Assembly: GCA_013389075.1 (NCBI GenBank)
Contig: JACAEB010000020.1
Span: 1-37,803, forward strand
DNA from: Alphaproteobacteria bacterium
GTDB lineage: Bacteria; Pseudomonadota; Alphaproteobacteria; JACAEB01
Length of the DNA stretch: 37,803 bases
Reading direction: 5' to 3'
Position numbers and translations under genes: made by a program. Shown piece after piece: positions 17,672-25,260 of the stretch; the first letter of the stretch is position 1; every line of letters starts with the position of its first letter. The notes beneath the pieces are model-generated. The model searched no databases, had not been told where the DNA came from, and saw nothing but the letters and a program-made list of their open reading frames with translations.

Positions 17672-18619
17672 TCACCCCGTCGTGAGAGGGCTGCCATTTC
17701 CCCCTCGGATGAACGCGTCCAGGATCTCCGCCAGCAGCGGTCCGGCATCTTCCTGGATCATGTGTCCGGCCTTTGCGATGACCCTGTGCTGACGCCCCCG
17801 AGCCCCCGCAGCCGCCTCCTGAAGCATGCGGTCCCAGGTGCCGGTTGCGACCGGATCATCGGCGCCGAAGACCGTCAGGAGTGGTGTGTTGATGTGCCCG
17901 AGCGCGGCCAGCGCCTTGCGGTTGTCGCGAGCGCCCTCATCCTCGGGTGACACCGGTATGAGCTGTGGAAACCGTCGGGCAGCAGTCTTGTAGGTCTCGG
18001 ACGGAAAAGGGGCGTCATAGGCGCGCCGCTCGTCCGGCGAGAGGCCGCATGTGGTCAGTTGGCTGACGATCTGGCCAACCGGCAACACGGGCGTGAGACG
18101 CGCAAACAGCCTCCAGACATGAACGAAGGGTGAGAGCCTGCGTCCGTCGGGCAGGCCCGTGTTCGCAGCACAAACGCTCAGAAAGAGGTCTGGCTTTTCG
18201 GCAGCGAGGCGCAGTCCGATCAATCCGCCCCAGTCCTGGCAAAAGAGGTGGACCGGGGCAATGCGGGTCGCTTCGATGAAGGACGCCATCCAGGCAACGT
18301 GCCGACGATAGGTGTAAAGCGCAGGATCGGTGGGCTTGTCAGACCGGCCGAAACCGATCAGGTCGGGCGCGATGGCCCGGTAGCCGCGCGACACCAGCCC
18401 CGGGATCACCTTCCTGTACAGATAGGACCAGGAGGGCTCGCCGTGCAGAAGAAGGATCCGCACGCCGTCGCGCGGGCCCTCGTCGAGATAATGCTGACGG
18501 ATCACTCCCACATCCGGGTCTGCGATCTCCACATAGTGCGGCGCGAAAGGAAAGTCTGGAAGATCGGCGAACCGATCATCCGGCGTCCGAAGAACGGGCG
18601 ACTGCAGCTGCACGGCCAT
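17672..18619 (-). CDS. haloalkane dehalogenase (HLD-I-like)
   Basis: HGEPSWSYLYRKVIPGLVSRGYRAIAPDLIGFGRSDKP; nucleophile FCQDWGGLIGLRLA; YDAPFPSETYKTAARRFPQLIP; FGADDPV; AGHMIQEDAG. Confidence 0.87.
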   Translation of the reverse strand: MAVQLQSPVLRTPDDRFADLPDFPFAPHYVEIADPDVGVIRQHYLDEGPRDGVRILLLHGEPSWSYLYRKVIPGLVSRGYRAIAPDLIGFGRSDKPTDPALYTYRRHVAWMASFIEATRIAPVHLFCQDWGGLIGLRLAAEKPDLFLSVCAANTGLPDGRRLSPFVHVWRLFARLTPVLPVGQIVSQLTTCGLSPDERRAYDAPFPSETYKTAARRFPQLIPVSPEDEGARDNRKALAALGHINTPLLTVFGADDPVATGTWDRMLQEAAAGARGRQHRVIAKAGHMIQEDAGPLLAEILDAFIRGGNGSPLTTG

Positions 18620-18629
18620 GATGACGCTC

Positions 18630-19502
18630 TCAACCGATGACCGGCTGAGGGACCTCGGCCAGGACAGTGTTCTCAAGCACGCCCAGCCCTTCGACTTCGA
18701 TCCTGATGCTGTCGCCCGGGCGAAGGAATCTCGGTGGCTTGAAGGCCCCTCCCACACCCGCCGGGGTTCCCGTGAACAGGATGTCGCCCGGTTCGAGGGT
18801 GAACGCGGTCGTGAGATGGGCGATCTGGTCGAAACAGTTGAAGACAAGATGGCGTGTGTTCGAGTTCTGGCGCAGCTCCCCGTTGACCCAGCATCTGATA
18901 TCCAGCGCATGCGGATCGGCGATCTCGTCCGACGTCACGATAAAGGGACCGATGGGTCCGTGCGTGTCAAAGGACTTGCCGATCGTCATGGTCGGAGTTC
19001 GCAGCTGCCAATCCCGCACGCTGACGTCGTTGCCCACGCAGAACCCGAAGATCACCTCGCCTGCCCGCTCACGCGGCACGTGACGGCACCGCTTGCCGAT
19101 CACGACGCAAACCTCCGCCTCGTAATCGAGATAATCGCTGACGGCGGGCTTGGCGATTGGCTCGCCGCTCCCGATGACGCAGGTCGACTGCTTGTTGAAC
19201 CAGAGCTGGTGCTCCGGACGCTGCATGCCGCTCTCCTCGATATGGTCGGCATAATTGAGACCGATCGCGAGGATCTTTGGTGGACGGAGGATAGGGGCTC
19301 GCAGCGAGACATCCGCAAGCGGAACAGCTGTCGCGGTCTCGAGAACAGTGCGTATGCGCTCAAGGAGCGGCCGGCCGGCGGCGATCAGCCTGGTCATTTC
19401 GTTGGGGATGGCCGGATCCTCTGCGCTCAGATCGACGATCCCCTCGCCCTTGACCGCACCGACCGCTGTCCGCCCACGGTACTCGAAAGTTCCCAGTTTC
19501 AT
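18630..19502 (-). CDS. fumarylacetoacetate hydrolase (FAH) family protein
   Basis: ILAIGLNYADHIEESGM; DYLDYEAEVCVVIGKRCRHV; GFCVGNDVSVRDWQ; FDTHGPIGPFIVTSDEIADP; LEPGDILFTGTPAGVG. Confidence 0.93.
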   Translation of the reverse strand: MKLGTFEYRGRTAVGAVKGEGIVDLSAEDPAIPNEMTRLIAAGRPLLERIRTVLETATAVPLADVSLRAPILRPPKILAIGLNYADHIEESGMQRPEHQLWFNKQSTCVIGSGEPIAKPAVSDYLDYEAEVCVVIGKRCRHVPRERAGEVIFGFCVGNDVSVRDWQLRTPTMTIGKSFDTHGPIGPFIVTSDEIADPHALDIRCWVNGELRQNSNTRHLVFNCFDQIAHLTTAFTLEPGDILFTGTPAGVGGAFKPPRFLRPGDSIRIEVEGLGVLENTVLAEVPQPVIG

Positions 19503-19519
19503 TCCTGCCTCTCCGTACC

Positions 19520-20443
19520 CTAATTGTGCTGCAGATCGAGATGCGGTCCCCATTGCGTCTCGATCAGCTTGTTGACGGGATGCCGCCCCGCCGGCGCATC
19601 GGCGGGGAGCATGTCGCCATCCGTCCAATGCTCGAGCTGATTGCCCCACGGATCACGCCAGTAATCGAATATCTGACTGCCGAGGATGTGACGGCCAATG
19701 CCCCATGAGTGTCGGTGCCCCGCCTTCTTCATGTGGTCGTGCCCGGCCATGACGGCATTGACATCGGTGACCTCGAAGGCGGCATGGCCGAAGCCCGGTC
19801 GTCCCATTTGCAGCAGAACGAGCGTGTGATGATCGACAGGTTGCCGGCCGCGATCCACCCGCATGAAGGCACCGATAAGACCCTCGACACCATCCATGTA
19901 GATTTCGTCAGACGACAGAAAGCCGAACCGTTCCTTGTACCAGGCCTCGCTTTCGCGAAAGTCCTTGCATTCGATGACGCAGTGTCCGAGCCGCTTCACC
20001 TCGGCCGGCCCCTGTGTCACCGTCAACCGGCCCGACCGCGGCTTGTCCTGCGCCGTGTTGACGATGGCGGCCGGCTTCGCGGGCAAAGGCTTGGACTTAC
20101 GGCCTCCGGCAAAGACCTCGATCGTGAAGCCCCCCGGATCGGTGAGACGGACGCAGGAACCGCCGCCCGGCCCATCCTGTGCTGCGACCTCGACATGTTC
20201 GGCGCGGGCGAGACGCTCGACGTCTCGCTCGCTCGCGGCCCGCAGCCCGATACCGAGGAAAGCGGGGGCTCCCGGCTCGGTGACATGGCAATAGGGACTG
20301 TCACCCGTTCCCCGCATGTAGAGCCGGTCGGTTTCCCGACCAGCGCGTACAAGGCCGAAATCCGTGAGGAATGCTTCCATCTGGTCGAGATCGGGGGCAC
20401 GAAAGCGCACATAGCCAATGTCGTGGATCTTGATGATGGCCAT
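19520..20443 (-). CDS. VOC family extradiol (catechol 2,3-dioxygenase-like) dioxygenase
   Basis: Two VOC modules; putative ligands in RLGHCVIECKDF, GFGHAAFEV and GNQLEHWTDGD (2-His-1-Glu pattern). Confidence 0.83.
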   Translation of the reverse strand: MAIIKIHDIGYVRFRAPDLDQMEAFLTDFGLVRAGRETDRLYMRGTGDSPYCHVTEPGAPAFLGIGLRAASERDVERLARAEHVEVAAQDGPGGGSCVRLTDPGGFTIEVFAGGRKSKPLPAKPAAIVNTAQDKPRSGRLTVTQGPAEVKRLGHCVIECKDFRESEAWYKERFGFLSSDEIYMDGVEGLIGAFMRVDRGRQPVDHHTLVLLQMGRPGFGHAAFEVTDVNAVMAGHDHMKKAGHRHSWGIGRHILGSQIFDYWRDPWGNQLEHWTDGDMLPADAPAGRHPVNKLIETQWGPHLDLQHN

Positions 20444-21957
20444 CAGCGCGCCTCCTTCAGTCTCGCTTGCTCTGTATCAGGATGGATGATCACCTTGCCT
20501 CTGGCCTCACCGCTCGCAAGGCGGATCATGGCGGCAGCGATGTCGCGGAGAGGATAGTGCCGATCCAGAATCGGCCGGATCCGGCCCTGCCCAGCCCAGC
20601 CGGCCAGCCGCTCGAGTGCCGCCCGATTCGGCTGGAAGAGGACCCACTGCACGCCGACGCCCAGCTTGCTCGCCTCACGACGCTGCTCGGCCAGCACACG
20701 CTTCGCCTTGATTGGTCCAAGGAGCAGTCCGTGCTTGTCCACAAGGGCAAGGGTCGGATGAATGGTCGTCGCGAACACGCCACCGCCTTTCTTCAGTATG
20801 CCAAGCATCCGGTCGAACTCGGAGGGATCAGCAGAACAAAGAGCGATATCGTAGTCCCGCAAGCTCGCCGCATAGTCGCTTGATCCAACCGGATGAACCT
20901 CATCCGCTCCGAGCGCCTGAACGGCCTCGACTTCGTGCGCGCGACAGCTCGCGGCAACGTGGGCCCCGAGCGCCTTGGCAATCTGGACCGCCATCGAGCC
21001 GACGCCTCCAGCACCCCCTTGCACGAAGACACGCGCATCCCCTGCGCCATCGTCCGAGAGCGGTCCCTGACCGACGAGGCCTGCCCAGGCGGTCAGAAAG
21101 CAATAGGGCATGGCAGCCGCCGACTCCGGTGAAAGACCCTCGGGCACTGCGACGACATGCTCGGCCGCCAGGATGACATGGCTTGCGAGCGTGCCGTCCC
21201 GCGACGGCGGCTTTGCGCCGAAGACCATGTCGCCTGCCGAACATCCGCTTACGCCGGACCCGACAGCCTCGACCACTCCGCATACATCGGTTCCGAGCGT
21301 CAGCGGAAATCCGCCTGCCTTGCGGATCCTGAAGAGTCTGGCGCCATAGCCCGACATCCGCATCACGTCGATGTGGTTCAGCGAAGCGGCCAGGATGCGC
21401 ACCCTTACCTCGCCAGGCCCGGGCGGCAGCCTTGGCCGGGTATCATTGACCCGAAGGACCTCTTGGGGCGGACCGAAGCGCCATTGAAGGGCAGCCGTAA
21501 TCTTCTGCTCCGGGGATTGTTCGAGAATGCGCTTGAGATTGCCGAGCCCCGCCCTTAGACGCGGGCGCAGGACCGCCCGCATCAGCCGGAAGGCAAGAGC
21601 GACGGATGCACCCCTGGCCCGCGCCTCACACCGCCAGCGGAACTCGGTTCGCTCCGCCCCCCGTTCGACGACTTCATAGGTGAACTTCGGAAGGACGGGC
21701 GCAAGGTCTGGATGAATGACGAGCCTCCGGCCCCGCTCGAATTCGGCGATTTCGACCGAAACGGCCTCCTCCCGGCCCGGCGGCACGACGGCGATCTCGT
21801 TGTAGCGCTTGCCGATCGTGCCGTCCGGCAGATCATCCGCGCTGCGCATCTGAACCACACCCGGAAACCAGTCCGGGTAGTTCTCGAGATGGCTCACAAA
21901 GGCGAACACCGCTTCGGCAGGGCGCGCAATCTCAATGGTGTCGGCCAGGACGAGCAT
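20443..21957 (-). CDS. SRPBCC (polyketide cyclase/dehydrase-like) - MDR zinc-type alcohol dehydrogenase/quinone oxidoreductase fusion
   Basis: N-terminus MLVLADTIEIARPAEAVFAFVSHLENYPDWFPGVVQMRS (SRPBCC), then GPGEVRVRILAASLNHIDVMRMSGYG, LGTDVCGVVEAVGSGV, VFVQGGAGGVGSMAVQIAKALGAHVAASC (MDR) in one uninterrupted frame. Confidence 0.85.
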   Translation of the reverse strand: MLVLADTIEIARPAEAVFAFVSHLENYPDWFPGVVQMRSADDLPDGTIGKRYNEIAVVPPGREEAVSVEIAEFERGRRLVIHPDLAPVLPKFTYEVVERGAERTEFRWRCEARARGASVALAFRLMRAVLRPRLRAGLGNLKRILEQSPEQKITAALQWRFGPPQEVLRVNDTRPRLPPGPGEVRVRILAASLNHIDVMRMSGYGARLFRIRKAGGFPLTLGTDVCGVVEAVGSGVSGCSAGDMVFGAKPPSRDGTLASHVILAAEHVVAVPEGLSPESAAAMPYCFLTAWAGLVGQGPLSDDGAGDARVFVQGGAGGVGSMAVQIAKALGAHVAASCRAHEVEAVQALGADEVHPVGSSDYAASLRDYDIALCSADPSEFDRMLGILKKGGGVFATTIHPTLALVDKHGLLLGPIKAKRVLAEQRREASKLGVGVQWVLFQPNRAALERLAGWAGQGRIRPILDRHYPLRDIAAAMIRLASGEARGKVIIHPDTEQARLKEAR

Positions 21958-22019
21958 GACGCCACTCCGCATGCGCGCCTCAAGTGGCGCCGGTGGACAG
22001 GGGAACGACGAGGATTGAA

Positions 22020-22048
22020 TGTCGACAATAGGTCGCCCTATGTCAACA
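22020..22048. promoter_or_regulatory. candidate GntR operator: TGTCGACA-N14-GTCAACA upstream of the SRPBCC-MDR operon
   Basis: Same motif pair as 16778-16805; internal near-palindrome TGTCGACAATAGG...CCTATGTCAACA. Confidence 0.5.
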
Positions 22049-22065
22049 CATTCGATTTCACTCCC

Positions 22066-22929
22066 TCACACGCCACCCGGGCTGTACCGCGCGGCGAAGG
22101 AGGCGGTGGCTGCAATGACAGCAATGCCGACAATCGCCTCAGCGAGGATGGATCCGCTCAGAACGGCTCCCGCGCCTGCCCGTCCCCCTCGCAGGCGGTC
22201 CGTCAGAAGAAACCGGTGAAGAGCCGCGAAGCCGATCAGGATCCCGACAAGGCTCAGCTTGACCAGAAGGCCCCGGCCCCAATCCGTTCCCAGCCACAGC
22301 CAGGGCCATTGCGCCGACAGCAACCCTGCGAGCGCCCCGCCCGCGAGGACCAGCACGATCAGTCCGGTCGCCGCGCGCCGCGCGAAGGCATCCATGAGCT
22401 GCGCCGCAATGTCGGGCGTATCCTGACGCGCGGCCGCCGCCAAAGGTGCAAGCGACCCGAGCCAGAACGAGGCGGCTATCACATGGAGACCGATGGCAAG
22501 CTGCAGGACCGGCCGGGGATCGTGAGAGACCACGTGGCCCGAAAAGGCGAAGGACGCCGACAAGATGACCGCCGCCCCGACCGCCGCCACCCTTGAGCCT
22601 TGCGCCAGCCAGACGCCCAGAAGGGCCAGTCCCGCCAGCCGCATCCCGAGACTGATCCCGTTCGTCTCCAGATAAAGCTGGACCGTGTACGGATCGACGG
22701 CACCTGCCCAATCACCCCCGATCGCGAGCAAGGTGACGGCGGCCAGCAGGCTCAGGCCCACGAGCGCCGCGACAAGCGCCACGACACCCGTCCGGCGGGC
22801 GGTCCTGTCGGCGGGCGCCGACCGCCCGCCGAGCGAAGCGGCGTAGAGGGCACTGCCGATGCTCCACACGAGACCAAGCGTCGCCAGGATCCGGATGGAG
22901 AGGTGCGCGAGCTCGAAGCCCGGGCTCAT
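22066..22929 (-). CDS. copD: copper resistance protein CopD family membrane protein
   Basis: Multi-TM protein; SASFAFSGHVVSHDPRPVLQLAIGLHVIAASFWLGSLAPLAAA, GRGLLVKLSLVGILIGFAALHRF; adjacent to copC. Confidence 0.88.
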   Translation of the reverse strand: MSPGFELAHLSIRILATLGLVWSIGSALYAASLGGRSAPADRTARRTGVVALVAALVGLSLLAAVTLLAIGGDWAGAVDPYTVQLYLETNGISLGMRLAGLALLGVWLAQGSRVAAVGAAVILSASFAFSGHVVSHDPRPVLQLAIGLHVIAASFWLGSLAPLAAAARQDTPDIAAQLMDAFARRAATGLIVLVLAGGALAGLLSAQWPWLWLGTDWGRGLLVKLSLVGILIGFAALHRFLLTDRLRGGRAGAGAVLSGSILAEAIVGIAVIAATASFAARYSPGGV

Positions 22930-22935
22930 GGAGGC

Positions 22936-23292
22936 TTACCGGACCGAGAAGCCGAATTCGCCGGTCATGATATGGCCGTCGTCAGCCACGGCACGCCACT
23001 CGACCACATAGGCGCCCGGGGCAAGCGCTTCCCCCACAGGCACGACCATCTTCGTGGATGCGGGCGCGCTGCGATCGAGTTTGAGCCTTATCGGCTTCCC
23101 GCCGATGGGAACAATCTGCACTCTTGCCAGCTTCACGTCCGCACCAAACTCGAGCATCAGCTCCTCCGGCGGGGCGACCTCAGCCCCGTCCGCGGGGACC
23201 GAGCTCGTCAGCGTCGTATGCGCCGCGGCCGACAGCGTCAGCGTCACGGCGAGAGCCACCCCACTCAGAATGGCCACGAACACACGGATCAT
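22936..23292 (-). CDS. copC: copper resistance protein CopC
   Basis: Signal peptide then AHTTLTSSVPADGAEVAPPEELMLEFGADV...YVVEWRAVADDGHIMTGEFGFSV. Confidence 0.9.
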   Translation of the reverse strand: MIRVFVAILSGVALAVTLTLSAAAHTTLTSSVPADGAEVAPPEELMLEFGADVKLARVQIVPIGGKPIRLKLDRSAPASTKMVVPVGEALAPGAYVVEWRAVADDGHIMTGEFGFSVR

Positions 23293-23343
23293 ATCACGTC
23301 TCCAGAGTCAGACGAGGCAAGAGCGTCGTCATTTCCACGTTCG

Positions 23344-24306
23344 TCAGGGGTGACCACCGGGCGAATGTTCGTGTCCGGACAGCATGTTGCCATAGGCGAC
23401 GTCGAGCAGCTTTGCCCGTTCCGGCGAAAGCTCGCGCGAGTGGATGGCCCGGATATCGGTCCAAAAAGCACCCATCTCGCCGAGGACCGCCACCATCGTG
23501 CTGCGGTCATCCGCTTGGTGGCTGGCGAGATAGTCGGGTACGAGCGCTTCGATCTCGGAGCGCAGCTCGTCCACTTCCTCTTGTGCCGCCTTGGGGAGCG
23601 CATCATAGGTGCCGGTCACGATAAACGCAGAGCCGTTCACCTCACCCAGCGCGAGGGCCGCCTGACCAAGGAGCTCCCCCTTTACCGAATCGGGCGGAAT
23701 GGGAAGGCCGGCATCCATGAACGGGAGCCAGTGGTTGTGGCCGGTGAACTCTCCATCCTGAGCGGGGATGAACCAGAGGTGGTTCATCACGATCCCGTCG
23801 GCGCTGGTCCGTCTCGGGCCGCCCTCCGTCCGCGCGACATCGGCCAGGGCCCGATTGAGCGGATCCTCCGCATCGTGACGGTGCCACATCGCCTCCATCC
23901 CGTCGAAGAGATCAGGCACCGGATCTTCCTTGGGCTGCCGCTTGATCCAGGAGGCGCCGACCAGCTTCAGCTCTCCCTGAAGCGGCGCGAACATGAGCAC
24001 TTCAGGCTTGGAGGGATCGAGGTCGGGGCTGTCGAGCAGATCCCGGTTTCCCCAGTGCTCGCCCATGGTGGGCGTGCTGCTGTTGGGCCGCCGCCAGCCG
24101 GCCGCCCGGGCTTTCTCGGGGGTACCGTACTTGCTGATCACCTCCTTGCGCGCAGCATCGAGCTGGGCGCGCGCCTTGGCCGAGACCTCGATCTGACCAC
24201 CATAGCCTCCATCGGCCATGGCCGAGGGCGCACTCCAAACCGACAGGGTGACGACTGCGGCAGCCAGCTGCAGGCTCAAAGACCCCGGACGGAAAATCTT
24301 GCTCAT
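23344..24306 (-). CDS. uncharacterised exported His-rich protein, operonic with copC/copD
   Basis: 320 aa; signal peptide; MEAMWHRHDAED, VMNHLWFIPAQDGEFTGHNHWLPFMDAG, C-terminal HEHSPGGHP. No family recognised. Confidence 0.75.
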   Translation of the reverse strand: MSKIFRPGSLSLQLAAAVVTLSVWSAPSAMADGGYGGQIEVSAKARAQLDAARKEVISKYGTPEKARAAGWRRPNSSTPTMGEHWGNRDLLDSPDLDPSKPEVLMFAPLQGELKLVGASWIKRQPKEDPVPDLFDGMEAMWHRHDAEDPLNRALADVARTEGGPRRTSADGIVMNHLWFIPAQDGEFTGHNHWLPFMDAGLPIPPDSVKGELLGQAALALGEVNGSAFIVTGTYDALPKAAQEEVDELRSEIEALVPDYLASHQADDRSTMVAVLGEMGAFWTDIRAIHSRELSPERAKLLDVAYGNMLSGHEHSPGGHP

Positions 24307-24339
24307 GCGGCATTCTCCCTATCGCTTCGCGCACCAAAG

Positions 24340-24355
24340 ATGAATGACCATTCAT
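24340..24355. promoter_or_regulatory. candidate TetR operator palindrome ATGAATG-AC-CATTCAT
   Basis: Perfect 7-bp arms in the divergent gap between the His-rich protein gene and the TetR gene. Confidence 0.6.
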
Positions 24356-24470
24356 TTCATGTCAAGTCGCCGGTGGAACACCCGCACGTTCCGTTGACCC
24401 TGAAGACCTCATGCCGTTCAATCACGGGGACTCTTGCCCTTCAGGCGCGTCCTTCGGAGACGATCGAGCG

Positions 24471-25172
24471 ATGTCACTCAGCGGTGCACTGCCCGCCCTT
24501 CAGGACCGGAGCCGCGACAGCCGAGACAGGATCCTCGAGGCGGCCGAGGAAGCGTTCTCCGAAAACGGCTTCGCGGGCGCAAAGCTCACCGACATCGCGG
24601 AACGGGCAGGCCTGGCGGTCGGAACGATCTACAATCGGTTCACGGACAAGGATGGCCTCTTCACCGCCGTGCTCGACAATTACGTTCGGACCACACGCTA
24701 TCTGATCGAGACGGGCGTCGACTGGGAAGGTCAGCGAAAGTCTCCGGCAGGAGACATCCTCCAGAATTTCGTCTTCGGCAGCTTCGAGAACCTTCTGCGA
24801 AACAAGGGTCTCATGCGCGCCATCATCGAACGCAGCCTGTCGGATCCATCCGCCTACGCTCCCCTGGCCGGTCTTGCCGACAATGTCGAGGACAGGTTCC
24901 ACTCGCTCCTTCGCCTGCACCCCGAGTTCAAGCGATCGAGCACGTTGCGCAGCGAGATTTCCCTCGCATTCCGCCTGATCAACGGAACGTTCATGGATCT
25001 GCTTGTCCGGGGACAGCTCACGAACCATTCGATATGCCAGACGAGCGTCCATTACCTGACAGAATTGCTGGTGGCTCGCTTTGGGTGCAAGCCGCCCTCG
25101 CGCAAGCGCACGTTCGATCCCACCCACGCAATGCGCATACGGCAGAGACCTCCGCCTGGGGACAATAGGTGA
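24471..25172 (+). CDS. TetR/AcrR family transcriptional regulator
   Basis: RDRILEAAEEAFSENGFAGAKLTDIAERAGLAVGTIYNRFTDKDGLFTAVLDNY. Confidence 0.92.
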   Translation: MSLSGALPALQDRSRDSRDRILEAAEEAFSENGFAGAKLTDIAERAGLAVGTIYNRFTDKDGLFTAVLDNYVRTTRYLIETGVDWEGQRKSPAGDILQNFVFGSFENLLRNKGLMRAIIERSLSDPSAYAPLAGLADNVEDRFHSLLRLHPEFKRSSTLRSEISLAFRLINGTFMDLLVRGQLTNHSICQTSVHYLTELLVARFGCKPPSRKRTFDPTHAMRIRQRPPPGDNR

Positions 25173-25260
25173 CGATCCGATCGCCGAGGCGCGGACGTCT
25201 GCCGCGGTCAATCGCCGATCACGATTTCCTCCGCCATATCCGGGCGGTCGCGCAGGACGC

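Noticed and set aside
22600-24705. 701-aa plus-strand ORF over copD/copC/His-rich protein
   Set aside because: Antisense shadow of three genes with signal peptides and recognised domains.
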